DNA from: Mycobacterium sp. DL
Lineage (GTDB): Bacteria; Actinomycetota; Actinomycetes; Mycobacteriales; Mycobacteriaceae
Length of the DNA stretch: 64,000 bases
Assembly (NCBI RefSeq): GCF_039729195.1
Contig: NZ_CP155796.1
Coordinates: 4,092,001-4,156,000 of the forward strand
Direction of reading: 5' to 3'
Positions 38,632-48,598 of the stretch are shown here, piece after piece; positions within the stretch are counted from its first letter, which is position 1, and the number at the start of each line of letters is the position of its first letter. The translations under genes and the position numbers were made by a program. Under the pieces are notes generated by a model, which had not been told where the DNA came from, made no database searches, and worked only from the letters and a program-made list of their open reading frames with translations.

Positions 38632-39234
38632 TCAGTGGCCGCCGCCCGAGGACCCGCCGGAATGGCCGGATTCGACCGGATGGTCACGACGCGGTGCCTC
38701 GCCCGCGGAGATCGGCACGCCGACCGTCGTCTCACCGGCCTTCTCGAAGGTGAACGTGAAGTCGTACGTCAGTCCGTTGGTGATGGGCTCGGACAGCGCC
38801 ACGGTGGCCTGGGCGGTGTCCACCGGCTCGACGTTCTCCAGCGCCGCGAGCTCGCCATCGGGTTTCCCGACCTTGAGCGAGCCGCTGACCGGAACAGCGG
38901 TATCACCGGACAACGTCACGGTGCCGACATCGGAGGTGATCGAGACGAGTTCGTCGGCAACATCGGGCGAGGCATTGGCGGCGACGAAGACCAACTCCAC
39001 ATCCTGACCCTCTTGGACGTAGTCGGTGGTCTGGACCGCGTACAGGTGGATGTTGCGCAGTGCGATCGGGCCGAGCAGGGCGCTCACGCCGTTGATCGCG
39101 GGTTCCTGGGTGGCGGTCTGGGCGACCTGGCCGGCGCTGCAGGCGCTCAGCAGGAAGGTCGCGGCCACGCCGCACGCCGCCAGAGCGGGGACCGACCTGC
39201 CGTGTGCACGCGTGCGCCGTTCGAAGGGGTTCAC
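38632..39234 (-). CDS. lpqE: Lipoprotein LpqE-like
   Basis: 200-residue lipoprotein: basic start, hydrophobic stretch, lipobox LSAC with Cys32. The mature part is beta-rich ([33 protein letters not shown]) and ends in a His/Gly/Ser tail ([16 protein letters not shown]). GTG 39234 has an excellent AGGAGG ribosome site. Position (radA-lpqE, then divergent carD) matches M. tuberculosis Rv3584. The fold loosely resembles copper-chaperone PCu(A)C-type beta sandwiches, and the histidine tail could bind metal; both points are inference. Confidence 0.87.
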   Translation of the reverse strand: MNPFERRTRAHGRSVPALAACGVAATFLLSACSAGQVAQTATQEPAINGVSALLGPIALRNIHLYAVQTTDYVQEGQDVELVFVAANASPDVADELVSITSDVGTVTLSGDTAVPVSGSLKVGKPDGELAALENVEPVDTAQATVALSEPITNGLTYDFTFTFEKAGETTVGVPISAGEAPRRDHPVESGHSGGSSGGGH

Positions 39235-40028
<794 letters not shown>

Positions 40029-40033
40029 AGGCA

Positions 40034-40534
40034 ATGATGTCGATCCCGAGAATCGGGCTCGGCACCGACGTACACCCCATCGAAGCCGAGCGTCCGTGCT
40101 GGCTGTTGGGCTTGCTGTTCGAAGACGCCGACGGTTGCGCCGGCCACTCCGACGGCGACGTTGCCGCCCACGCCCTGTGTGACGCACTGTTGTCCGCAGC
40201 AGGCCTGGGCGACATCGGGGAGGTCTTCGGGACCGACCGTCCCGAGTGGCGCGGGGTCAGTGGAGTGGACATGCTCCGGCATGTGCACTCACTGGTGACC
40301 GGTGCAGGCATGCGGGTGGGCAACGCCGCGGTACAGGTCATCGGCAACCGCCCGAAGATCGGTCCGCGACGCGCCGAGGCGCAACAGCTGCTCTCCGATC
40401 TCCTGGACGCTCCCGTGTCGGTGTCCGCGACCACCACCGACGGCCTCGGCCTGACCGGCCGTGGCGAGGGCCTGGCGGCGATCGCCACCGCACTCCTGAC
40501 AGCCGATGTGGTCGGCGATGACGAACAGGCCTGA
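40034..40534 (+). CDS. ispF: 2-C-methyl-D-erythritol 2,4-cyclodiphosphate synthase
   Basis: Fifth enzyme of the MEP isoprenoid pathway. The 166-residue protein has the zinc motif DVHPIE (Asp-x-His), the [17 protein letters not shown] signature with the third ligand His, and [14 protein letters not shown]. Two adjacent ATG codons (40034 and 40037) are possible. It lies only 5 bp after carD; in M. tuberculosis ispD (Rv3582c) sits in this slot. The gene is neither fused to nor accompanied by ispD. Confidence 0.96.
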   Translation: MMSIPRIGLGTDVHPIEAERPCWLLGLLFEDADGCAGHSDGDVAAHALCDALLSAAGLGDIGEVFGTDRPEWRGVSGVDMLRHVHSLVTGAGMRVGNAAVQVIGNRPKIGPRRAEAQQLLSDLLDAPVSVSATTTDGLGLTGRGEGLAAIATALLTADVVGDDEQA

Positions 40535-40557
40535 TCTGGCCGGTAAGCTGGCCCGTC

Positions 40558-41972
<1,415 letters not shown>

Positions 41973-41973
<1 letters not shown>

Positions 41974-42914
41974 TGGCGGGCAATTCCCAGCGGCGAGGCG
42001 CGGTGCGCAAGTCCGGTACCAAGAAGGGGCCGACGGTCGGGTCGGGCGGCGTCCGGCGTCGTGGGCTGGAAGGCAAGGGCGCGACACCGCCGGCGAGTCA
42101 GCGGCCCCACCACCCGGCGGGCAAGCGCGCCGCTCAGGCCGCCCGCAAGCAGCAGGGCAGGCACAAGAAGACCGATGAGACCGAGATCGTCCTCGGCCGG
42201 AACCCGGTTCTGGAGTGCCTGCGCGCCGGAGCGCCGGCGACCGCGCTGTACGTGGCGCTGGGAACCGACTCCGATGAACGGCTCACCGAAGCTGTGCAGA
42301 TCGCGGCCGACAAGGGGATCTCGATACTCGAGGTGCCTCGCCACGACCTGGATCGGATCGCGGCCAACGGCATGCACCAGGGCCTGGCCCTGCAGGTGCC
42401 GCCCTACAACTATGCCCATCCTGACGACCTGCTCGCCGAGGCGAAACGTGAAGCGGCCCCGCCGCTTCTGGTGGCGCTGGACAACATCTCCGACCCGCGC
42501 AACCTGGGGGCCATCGTCCGGTCGGTCGCGGCGTTCGGCGGACACGGCGTGCTGATCCCGCAGCGCAGATCGGCGTCGGTGACCGCGGTGGCGTGGCGCA
42601 CCAGCGCCGGGGCGGCGGCGCGGTTGCCCGTGGCGCGGGCGACGAATCTGAATCGTACGCTCAAGCAGTGGGCGGATTCAGGTCTGCAGGTTGTCGGCCT
42701 CGATGCCGACGGGGACACCGCGATCGACGAGATCGCCGGCGACGGACCGATCGTGGTCGTGGTCGGGTCGGAGGGCAAGGGATTGTCGCGGCTGGTGCGG
42801 GAGAACTGCGATGCCATCGTGTCCATCCCGATGGCCGGTCCCACCGAGTCGCTCAATGCGTCGGTCGCGGCCGGCGTCGTGCTCGCCGAGATCGCCCGGC
42901 AGCGCAGGACCTAG
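41973..42914 (+). CDS. rlmB: 23S rRNA (guanosine-2'-O-)-methyltransferase RlmB-like (SpoU family)
   Basis: SPOUT-superfamily 2'-O-methyltransferase of 313 residues. A basic, Lys/Arg/Gly-rich leader (about 1-60) is followed by the substrate-binding domain ([20 protein letters not shown]) and the knotted catalytic domain with the three SpoU motifs: [40 protein letters not shown] and [18 protein letters not shown]. The ATG overlaps the cysS stop by 1 bp. The exact target nucleotide is taken from family naming. Confidence 0.92.
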
Positions 42915-44161
42915 ATCCCGAAGATCTGGACTCCCGCCCACAAGCCGAGAACGGCCGCGACCAGCACGGCGGGTGTGGTGAACAGCCCGACCCGGCTGAA
43001 CTCGACGAAACCGGCACTGCCGTCGGTCATGTCGCGGCGCACCACTGTTCGCCACAGCAGGTTGGCCAGCGAGCCCACATAGGTCAGGTTCGGCCCGATG
43101 TTCACCCCGATCAGCACCGCGAGCACCGCGGCGGGACCGGCTGCGGTCACCAGCGGCAGCAGCACCAGCACGGCTGGGAGGTTGTTGACGACATTGGACA
43201 GTACCGCGGCCACGGCGGCGATCCCGAGCAGCGCGAGCAGGCCCTGTCCGTCGGGAATCACCTGCTGCATCACCGATTCCAGCCCGCTGTTCATCACCGC
43301 GGCGACCACGACGCCGAGGCAGAGCACAAAGGCGAGGAAGGGGATGTCGAGCGCGGCGACGATCCGACCGGCGGACGTGTGGCCGCGGGCGAGGCCGCGG
43401 ACACCCAGCACCAGAGCTCCGGCCATCGCAGCCCACGCCGGTGAGAAGCCGAGAAGGGACGTGACGGCGAAGCCGACGAGGGTCAGGCCGAGCACGCTGA
43501 GGGCGAACTTCGGCACCTCGATCGGCTCCACCGGCGCATCCCGGCGGGGGTGCACTGCCAGGTCCTTGGCGAAAAGCCAACGTAGCAAGATGAACTCGAC
43601 GGCAATGGCGGCAAGCCAGGGCAACGTCATCACGGCGGCGAAGTGCACGAATGTCAACCCGGCAGCGCTGAACGCCAGCAGGTTGGTGAGGTTGGACACC
43701 GGCAGCAGAAGAGACGCGCTGTTGGCCAGATGTGCGGTCGCGTACGCGTGCGGTCGGGCCGGAACGGCGAGGGTGCGCGCGGTGGCCAGCACGACCGGTG
43801 TCAGCAGCACCACGGTGGCGTCCAGGCTGAGGATCGCGGTCACCGCGGCGGCGATGGCGAATACCGAAGCCAGAAAACGGTTCTGGCTACCCGAGGTGGC
43901 TCTGGCCATCATCAGGCCGGCTGCGCGGAACAGTCCCTCGTCGTCACACAGCCGCGCCAGGACCAATACCGCGGCGAGGAATCCCACCACCGGCAGTAGC
44001 CGGCCCACTTCGGCCGTCGCCGCGGGCCAGGAGATCGCGCCGGTGGCGAGGACCAGCGCCGCCGCCGGTACCGCCACGATCGCCTCGGGCCATCCGTGCG
44101 GCCGGATCAGTGCGAATCCGAGCACCGCGACGAGCGCCAGCAGCGCGAACGTCAGCTCCAT
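42911..44161 (-). CDS. ArsB/NhaD-type membrane transporter (Rv3578-like)
   Basis: 416-residue polytopic membrane protein with 10-12 hydrophobic segments of the ion-transporter superfamily (ArsB, SLC13). Recognisable repeats include [40 protein letters not shown] and [16 protein letters not shown] with [21 protein letters not shown]. tuberculosis annotation calls the ortholog arsB2, but no arsenic genes (arsC, arsR of the arsenite type) accompany it here, so the substrate is uncertain. It overlaps rlmB by 4 bp at its end and the next gene by 10 bp. Confidence 0.85.
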   Translation of the reverse strand: MELTFALLALVAVLGFALIRPHGWPEAIVAVPAAALVLATGAISWPAATAEVGRLLPVVGFLAAVLVLARLCDDEGLFRAAGLMMARATSGSQNRFLASVFAIAAAVTAILSLDATVVLLTPVVLATARTLAVPARPHAYATAHLANSASLLLPVSNLTNLLAFSAAGLTFVHFAAVMTLPWLAAIAVEFILLRWLFAKDLAVHPRRDAPVEPIEVPKFALSVLGLTLVGFAVTSLLGFSPAWAAMAGALVLGVRGLARGHTSAGRIVAALDIPFLAFVLCLGVVVAAVMNSGLESVMQQVIPDGQGLLALLGIAAVAAVLSNVVNNLPAVLVLLPLVTAAGPAAVLAVLIGVNIGPNLTYVGSLANLLWRTVVRRDMTDGSAGFVEFSRVGLFTTPAVLVAAVLGLWAGVQIFGI

Positions 44162-45066
44162 GGATCGGCGCGTTGCCAGAGCGTGGGCAAGTGCAACTGC
44201 ACGCTGTCCTCGGCGGCCAGCCGGGTCAGCACTCGCATCGAGACGTCCAGATCGTCGACGGCGTACGGTATCGCGCGCAGCGGCTTGTCCAGCGGGCGGA
44301 AGAAGTCGTCCCAGTGGATCAGTACGACCCTGCGGGCGCCGACCATCCGCACGGTCTGTGTCCAGTACTCGGTGAGGTAGCTCTGCGGCTGGAGTCCCAG
44401 TTGCCCGACTCCCAGGTAGACCACGTCGGCACGCCGGCCGGTCAGCGCGCCCGGCACGAAGCCCGCGCTACCGACGATCAGCAGCGCCCGGCCGGTGGGT
44501 CGGTGGTCCAGAAGCATGGACCATGCCTCGCCACATCTGTACGCCGACACCTTGGCCGGGGGGACGACCGGTGCTGTGATCGCGCCGGGAAAGCGATCCG
44601 GCGGGCAGTGGCTGCCCTCGATCAGCGTGATGTCGAAGTTGCCCACGGTCACCGGCTCGCCCGACTCGACGGTGTCGACACGATCAACACCGTGGCCACG
44701 CCCGATGAAGGCCGCGGACGCACCGCCGAGCAGTCGGGCACCGGTCAACCCGGCAACCACCGCGGAGTCCATTGCATGGTCGAAGTGGGTGTGCACGGGA
44801 ACCACCGCGTCGAGGCGGTTCACTCCGAGCTGTGACAGGGCTGAGTCGATACGTGCGCGCGATGAGACCAGTGGACGTGCGGCGACGCTGAGAAGTCCTG
44901 GCCGGGAGAAGAATCCGTCGGTCATGACCGCTGAGCTGCCGTCGTCGACGAGTAGCGTCGTGACGCCTCCCCACGCCACCGACAGCGGGGTCGCCTGGGA
45001 GGCCTCGGGTAGGTCGAAATGAGAACTGTAGCCGCTCAGGTCGGGCCGGCCGAGCTTCAGACGCAT
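44152..45066 (-). CDS. Metallo-beta-lactamase-fold hydrolase (Rv3577-like)
   Basis: 304-residue protein with the di-zinc motif HTHFDHAMDS, a further His in LIEGSHCPPDR, and VVLIHWDDFFRP near the C-terminus. The N-terminus (MRLKLGRPDLSGYSSHFDL) has no obvious signal. The substrate is unknown. Translationally linked to the ArsB-like transporter (10-bp overlap), and follows the MFS gene by 9 bp on the same strand, so all three may be co-transcribed. Confidence 0.87.
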   Translation of the reverse strand: MRLKLGRPDLSGYSSHFDLPEASQATPLSVAWGGVTTLLVDDGSSAVMTDGFFSRPGLLSVAARPLVSSRARIDSALSQLGVNRLDAVVPVHTHFDHAMDSAVVAGLTGARLLGGASAAFIGRGHGVDRVDTVESGEPVTVGNFDITLIEGSHCPPDRFPGAITAPVVPPAKVSAYRCGEAWSMLLDHRPTGRALLIVGSAGFVPGALTGRRADVVYLGVGQLGLQPQSYLTEYWTQTVRMVGARRVVLIHWDDFFRPLDKPLRAIPYAVDDLDVSMRVLTRLAAEDSVQLHLPTLWQRADPWS

Positions 45067-45075
45067 GGAGCCACC

Positions 45076-46278
45076 CTAGGGTGTGCGCGCCGCCCTGACG
45101 CTGTGCGTCCCCGCGATGGCGGCGCCGAGGCAGGCAGCGGCGACGGTGCCCGCGAACCATGGGAACACCGAGGCGAGATCCCACTGCGTCGCCGCCCACC
45201 CCGCGATGAGCGTGGGCACGGCCATCGCGGTGTACGCCAGCAGATAGAAGGCCGACATCGTCTCGCCACGGCGGTCGGCGGGCACGACGTCGGACAGGTG
45301 CCGCAGCGACCCGCCGAAGCCGAGGCCGAACGTCACGCCGAGCAGCGCGGCGGCGACGAACACCAGCTGCCACTGATGGCTCAGTAGCACCGGAATCGTC
45401 AGCAGCAGCGACACCGCCATTCCGACGTCACCGATGATCGCCGAGTATCTCGCCGGGAGCCGGGTCGCGGCGAGCTGGGCGAGTGCGGCGGCGAACGCGG
45501 TGAGGCCGACGACGCCGCCACCGAAGACGAGATTGTCGATGTGGGTCTGCCTGGCGGCCAGCGACGGGTACAGCGACAGCAGTACCCCGAGCACGGACCA
45601 GGACGCCATGACACCGAGCGCCGAGAACCAGAAGTCGCCACGGATCTCTTGCGGCACGGCAGGTTTGGCGATCCGGATCGGACCGCGGGTGCGTGCGGTG
45701 TGGGGTTCGCGCAGCGCCACCAGGCCGACACCGACGATCAGGCAGATCACCGCGACCACCGCGTAGGGCGTGCGCAGTGGGTGGGGTGCGTACTGGGCCA
45801 GCAGCGCCGAGCCCAGGATCGCGACCGTCATCCCGATGTTGAAGCTGACACCGCTGAGTTGGCCCGACCGCACTCCGTGATCCGGTCGCAGGTCCAGCAG
45901 TGCCGCCGCTCCGGCCACGACGATGGAACCGACCGCGGCACCGTGGATGGCGCGCGCGAACAGCAGCATCGCCATGCTGTCGGCGATCAGGAACACGCCG
46001 AGGCCGACCAGCAGTGCCGCCAGCGCCCCGAGGAGCACCGGCTTGCGGCCGACCACGTCGGAGATCTTGCCGGACACCAGGACTGCGGCGAGCGCCGCCA
46101 CGGCGTAGACCGCGAAGACGACGGTGGTGGCGAGAGGGGAGAGGTGCCAGTTCGCCTCGTAGACGCCGTAGAGCGGCGCGGGTATCCCGGAGACCCCGAG
46201 CGCTACGCCGCTCAACACCAGCAGAAGTGGGTAGGCCCACCATTGCGTGTCGTTGAGCGAACGGTCGAACGCCACCAT
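45076..46278 (-). CDS. MFS transporter (drug-efflux type)
   Basis: 400-residue permease with 12 predicted transmembrane helices. The loop 2-3 signature is GKISDVVGRKPVLLGA, and a proline-rich segment typical of exporters occurs near PAPLYGVYEANW. ATG 46278 is chosen; the frame extends further but would run through the operator. Divergent from an ArsR-type repressor with paired operators between, which implies ligand-induced export. The ligand is unknown. Confidence 0.88.
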   Translation of the reverse strand: MVAFDRSLNDTQWWAYPLLLVLSGVALGVSGIPAPLYGVYEANWHLSPLATTVVFAVYAVAALAAVLVSGKISDVVGRKPVLLGALAALLVGLGVFLIADSMAMLLFARAIHGAAVGSIVVAGAAALLDLRPDHGVRSGQLSGVSFNIGMTVAILGSALLAQYAPHPLRTPYAVVAVICLIVGVGLVALREPHTARTRGPIRIAKPAVPQEIRGDFWFSALGVMASWSVLGVLLSLYPSLAARQTHIDNLVFGGGVVGLTAFAAALAQLAATRLPARYSAIIGDVGMAVSLLLTIPVLLSHQWQLVFVAAALLGVTFGLGFGGSLRHLSDVVPADRRGETMSAFYLLAYTAMAVPTLIAGWAATQWDLASVFPWFAGTVAAACLGAAIAGTHSVRAARTP

Positions 46279-46302
46279 CGCAGTGTCACTCCCCGGTCGA
46301 GT

Positions 46303-46324
46303 AGGTTCGACGAACATCGAACCT
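46303..46324. promoter_or_regulatory. Operator 1: AGGTTCGA-N6-TCGAACCT
   Basis: A perfect 8-6-8 inverted repeat lies 25 bp upstream of the MFS start codon, within the 103-bp divergent region. It is a strong candidate binding site for the ArsR-type protein encoded at 46382. Confidence 0.8.
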
Positions 46325-46340
46325 TGTCGAGAGTACGCTG

Positions 46341-46360
46341 GGTTCGACAATCATCAAACC
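46341..46360. promoter_or_regulatory. Operator 2: GGTTCGA-N6-TCAAACC
   Basis: Same half sites and spacing as operator 1 with one mismatch (TCAAACC for TCGAACC). It ends 21 bp before the regulator start, so the regulator may repress itself. Confidence 0.72.
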
Positions 46361-46381
46361 GCCCGTGGTGAAGGACACCTT

Positions 46382-46714
46382 TTGGCCGACGAAGTGCGCG
46401 TCGCCGACTCTGCTGCCCAGTCGGTCGGGTCGGTGCAGCAGGTGCTGGGCGCGATTCAGGATCCTGTTCGCCTCGAGGTCGTGCGGCGACTCTTCAATGC
46501 GGGCTCACCTCTGCAGTGCGGCGCTCTGTATGACGGAATCAACAAGTCGACGGCAACTCATCACTTCCGGATCCTGCGTGAGGCGGGCGTCATCGAACGA
46601 CTGGTCATCGACGGCCTGACCTACCAGCGCCTGCGCCTCGACGACGTCGAGGCGGCCATTCCCGGACTGCTCGGCAGCGTGGTACGCAGCGCCAACATCG
46701 AAGCCGATCGGTAG
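46382..46714 (+). CDS. ArsR-family winged-helix transcriptional repressor
   Basis: 110-residue regulator with the ArsR layout: helix QDPVRLEVVRRLFNAG, then the recognition region GINKSTATHHFRILREAGVIERL and the wing VIDGLTYQRLRLDD. It lacks the metal-binding ELCVC-type motif, so it probably senses an organic ligand or redox state. The start is TTG 46382, with an AAGGA ribosome site 6 bp upstream; GTG 46394 is the alternative. Confidence 0.85.
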   Translation: MADEVRVADSAAQSVGSVQQVLGAIQDPVRLEVVRRLFNAGSPLQCGALYDGINKSTATHHFRILREAGVIERLVIDGLTYQRLRLDDVEAAIPGLLGSVVRSANIEADR

Positions 46715-46728
46715 CCTCCTCGGCCCGG

Positions 46729-47496
46729 TCAGCCGCTGAACGGACCGAGCGTCACACCCGCTGCTACCAGCCGTTCGCGCACGGCCGTCGCGATCTGCAC
46801 CGCACCTGGTGAATCTCCATGCACACAAACAGATTCGACCTCGGTCGGGATCATCGAGCCGTCCACCGCGCGAACCTGACCTTCTGTGACCATCGAGATG
46901 ACCCGGTCGGTGATCTCATCGACGTCGCTGAGCACCGCATTGCTTTCGCGGCGGGACACCAGTTGGCCGTCGGGTCGGTAGGAGCGGTCGGCGAATGCCT
47001 CGGGTACCGTCCGCAGACCCAGCCGCTCGAGTTCGGTGAAGAGCACCGACCCTGCCAGGCCGAGCACCGGTAGCGCGGGGTCCACCGAGTGCACCGCCTC
47101 TGCTACCGCGCGTGCCTGATGGTGGTGTGTGACAACGGCGTTGTACAGCGCCCCATGGGGTTTGACATAGCTGAGGTTTGATCCCGCGACTCGCGCCAGC
47201 GCTTGCAGGGCACCGATCTGGTAGACGATATCGGCGGTCAGCTCTTCAGGATCGACGTCGATGAAGCGCCTGCCGAAGCCGGCGAGATCTCGGTAGCTCA
47301 CCTGTGCGCCGATACGGATACCGCGACTGGCCGCTGCGCGGCAGGTGCGCGCCAAGGTGGCTGCGTCTCCAGCGTGAAAGCCACAGGCCACATTCGCCGA
47401 AGTGACGATGTCCAGCATGGCCTCGTCGTCGCCGAGTGTCCACACGCCGAAGCTTTCGCCGAGATCAGCGTTGAGGTCGACCGAAAGTGCTGGCAC
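46729..47496 (-). CDS. pxpA: 5-oxoprolinase subunit A (LamB/YcsF family)
   Basis: 255-residue protein with the family signatures SVDLNADLGESFG, DIVTSANVACGFHAGD, YVKPHGALYNA and VCVHGDSPGAV. In characterised systems PxpA works with PxpB and PxpC in ATP-dependent hydrolysis of 5-oxoproline. Those two genes are not beside it here, so they would have to be elsewhere. Confidence 0.92.
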   Translation of the reverse strand: MPALSVDLNADLGESFGVWTLGDDEAMLDIVTSANVACGFHAGDAATLARTCRAAASRGIRIGAQVSYRDLAGFGRRFIDVDPEELTADIVYQIGALQALARVAGSNLSYVKPHGALYNAVVTHHHQARAVAEAVHSVDPALPVLGLAGSVLFTELERLGLRTVPEAFADRSYRPDGQLVSRRESNAVLSDVDEITDRVISMVTEGQVRAVDGSMIPTEVESVCVHGDSPGAVQIATAVRERLVAAGVTLGPFSG

Positions 47497-47557
47497 GTCG
47501 CCAGCCTAGCTGTGGTGATCGGTGCCTTGGCGCGGAGCGTTCAGGTACTTTGGGGCG

Positions 47558-47917
47558 GTGATCGTCACTGGTGCCATGCTCGCCGAGTCCGCGTCGGTCG
47601 CCGACAACAAACTCGATGTCCGCGGCGGTGTGGTCGACACATATCGCATCGGTCCCGATCGTGTCATCCCGGTGACCCTCGTGGTTCTCACCCAGACGCA
47701 GCCTTTCGACAAGGCGCCGACGGTCAACCTGACGATCACCACCCCCGGGGGCGGGTCGACGGAGCACGATTTTGACGTGCCTGAATCCAGTCTCGGCGGC
47801 GAGATCGGTTTTGTGGTGGCGCCATTGCGCATTTCGGCCCCGTCCGACGGCCGTTATGTGCTGTCGGTACGCGCGCAGAGCGGTCTCGTCGCGCTCCCGC
47901 TCACAGTGTTCAGCTAG
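47558..47917 (+). CDS. DUF6941 family protein, function unknown
   Basis: 119-residue protein, probably one immunoglobulin-like beta sandwich. Family features are the MLAESASVADNKLDVRGGVVDTYR opening and the IPVTLVVLTQTQP strand; there is no signal peptide. GTG 47558 is used because the frame upstream crosses the pxpA promoter gap. Its 3' end overlaps the convergent aztA by 8 bp. Function is unknown; nothing links it to zinc uptake except position. Confidence 0.72.
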   Translation: MIVTGAMLAESASVADNKLDVRGGVVDTYRIGPDRVIPVTLVVLTQTQPFDKAPTVNLTITTPGGGSTEHDFDVPESSLGGEIGFVVAPLRISAPSDGRYVLSVRAQSGLVALPLTVFS

Positions 47918-48578
47918 CCGCATCGGTCCGGCCGGCCACGTCGAGGTCGATGCGGAAATCGGCTGCGCGAATCACGTCCGCATCGTGTGTGGCGGCGATG
48001 ACTGTCGCGCCGGAGTCGGCGATCGCCCGCAGGTGAGCGGTCACCACGGCGCGCGTTGCAGCGTCGAGACCGGTGGTGGGTTCGTCGAGCAGCAGGATCG
48101 AAGCCTCCTGAGCGAACGCCTGCGCCAACAGCACGCGTTGCCGTTGGCCACCCGACAGTTCGCCCATTCTGCGGTCGCGCAGATGCGCCAGGCCGAGAGC
48201 GTCCAGCCATTTCGAAACGATGGCGCGGTCGTCGGCACCGGGGCGACGGAGCAGGCCGAGGTGGCGCCAGCGACCCATCATCACGGCGTCGGCGACGGTG
48301 ATCGGAAAGGAGTCGGTGACAGTGCTGCGCTGCACCGCGAAGGCGACGCTGCCTGCACCGACGCGGATCTGGCCGCGGTCGGGTCGTAGGACCCGGGCTA
48401 TCAGGCCCAGCAGCGTCGACTTCCCCGATCCGTTCGATCCCGCAAGAACGGTGACGGCGCCGGGCGTCATGGACACCGTCAGGTCCCGGAACACCACGGT
48501 TCCGGGATAGCCGAAGTCGAGGCCATCCACATCGACACCGGAATGCCTGGAGCACTGTTTATTGAAAATGATTGTCAT
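47910..48578 (-). CDS. aztA: Zinc ABC transporter ATP-binding protein, AztA-like
   Basis: 222-residue ATPase with Walker A GSNGSGKST, signature LSGGQRQRVLLAQA, Walker B ILLLDEPTTGLD and the switch histidine in VIAATHDADV. It is transcribed away from the permease, but both share the Zur-like box at 48564. ATG 48578 lies inside that box; GTG 48530 would give a 206-residue protein that begins at the conserved VDGLDFGYPG and is equally plausible. It is the only ATPase near the aztB-D/aztC/aztD genes, so it is taken as their partner. Confidence 0.87.
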   Translation of the reverse strand: MTIIFNKQCSRHSGVDVDGLDFGYPGTVVFRDLTVSMTPGAVTVLAGSNGSGKSTLLGLIARVLRPDRGQIRVGAGSVAFAVQRSTVTDSFPITVADAVMMGRWRHLGLLRRPGADDRAIVSKWLDALGLAHLRDRRMGELSGGQRQRVLLAQAFAQEASILLLDEPTTGLDAATRAVVTAHLRAIADSGATVIAATHDADVIRAADFRIDLDVAGRTDAAS

Positions 48579-48581
48579 TAC
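48564..48581. promoter_or_regulatory. Zur-like box 1 (aztA / aztBD divergent promoter)
   Basis: GAAAATGATTGTCATTAC contains the perfect inverted repeat AATGA-TTG-TCATT in an AT-rich patch. It shares its pattern with boxes at 54354 and 54416 and looks like Fur-superfamily (Zur) operators. Position between two zinc-transport genes supports Zur. Confidence 0.82.
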
Positions 48582-48598
48582 TGCTAAGAGTGTACGAC

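Noticed and set aside
42911..44161. Arsenic-resistance operon
   Set aside because: The transporter is ArsB-like, but arsC and a cysteine-bearing ArsR are absent; the nearby ArsR-type protein lacks metal-binding cysteines and has operators only at the MFS promoter.
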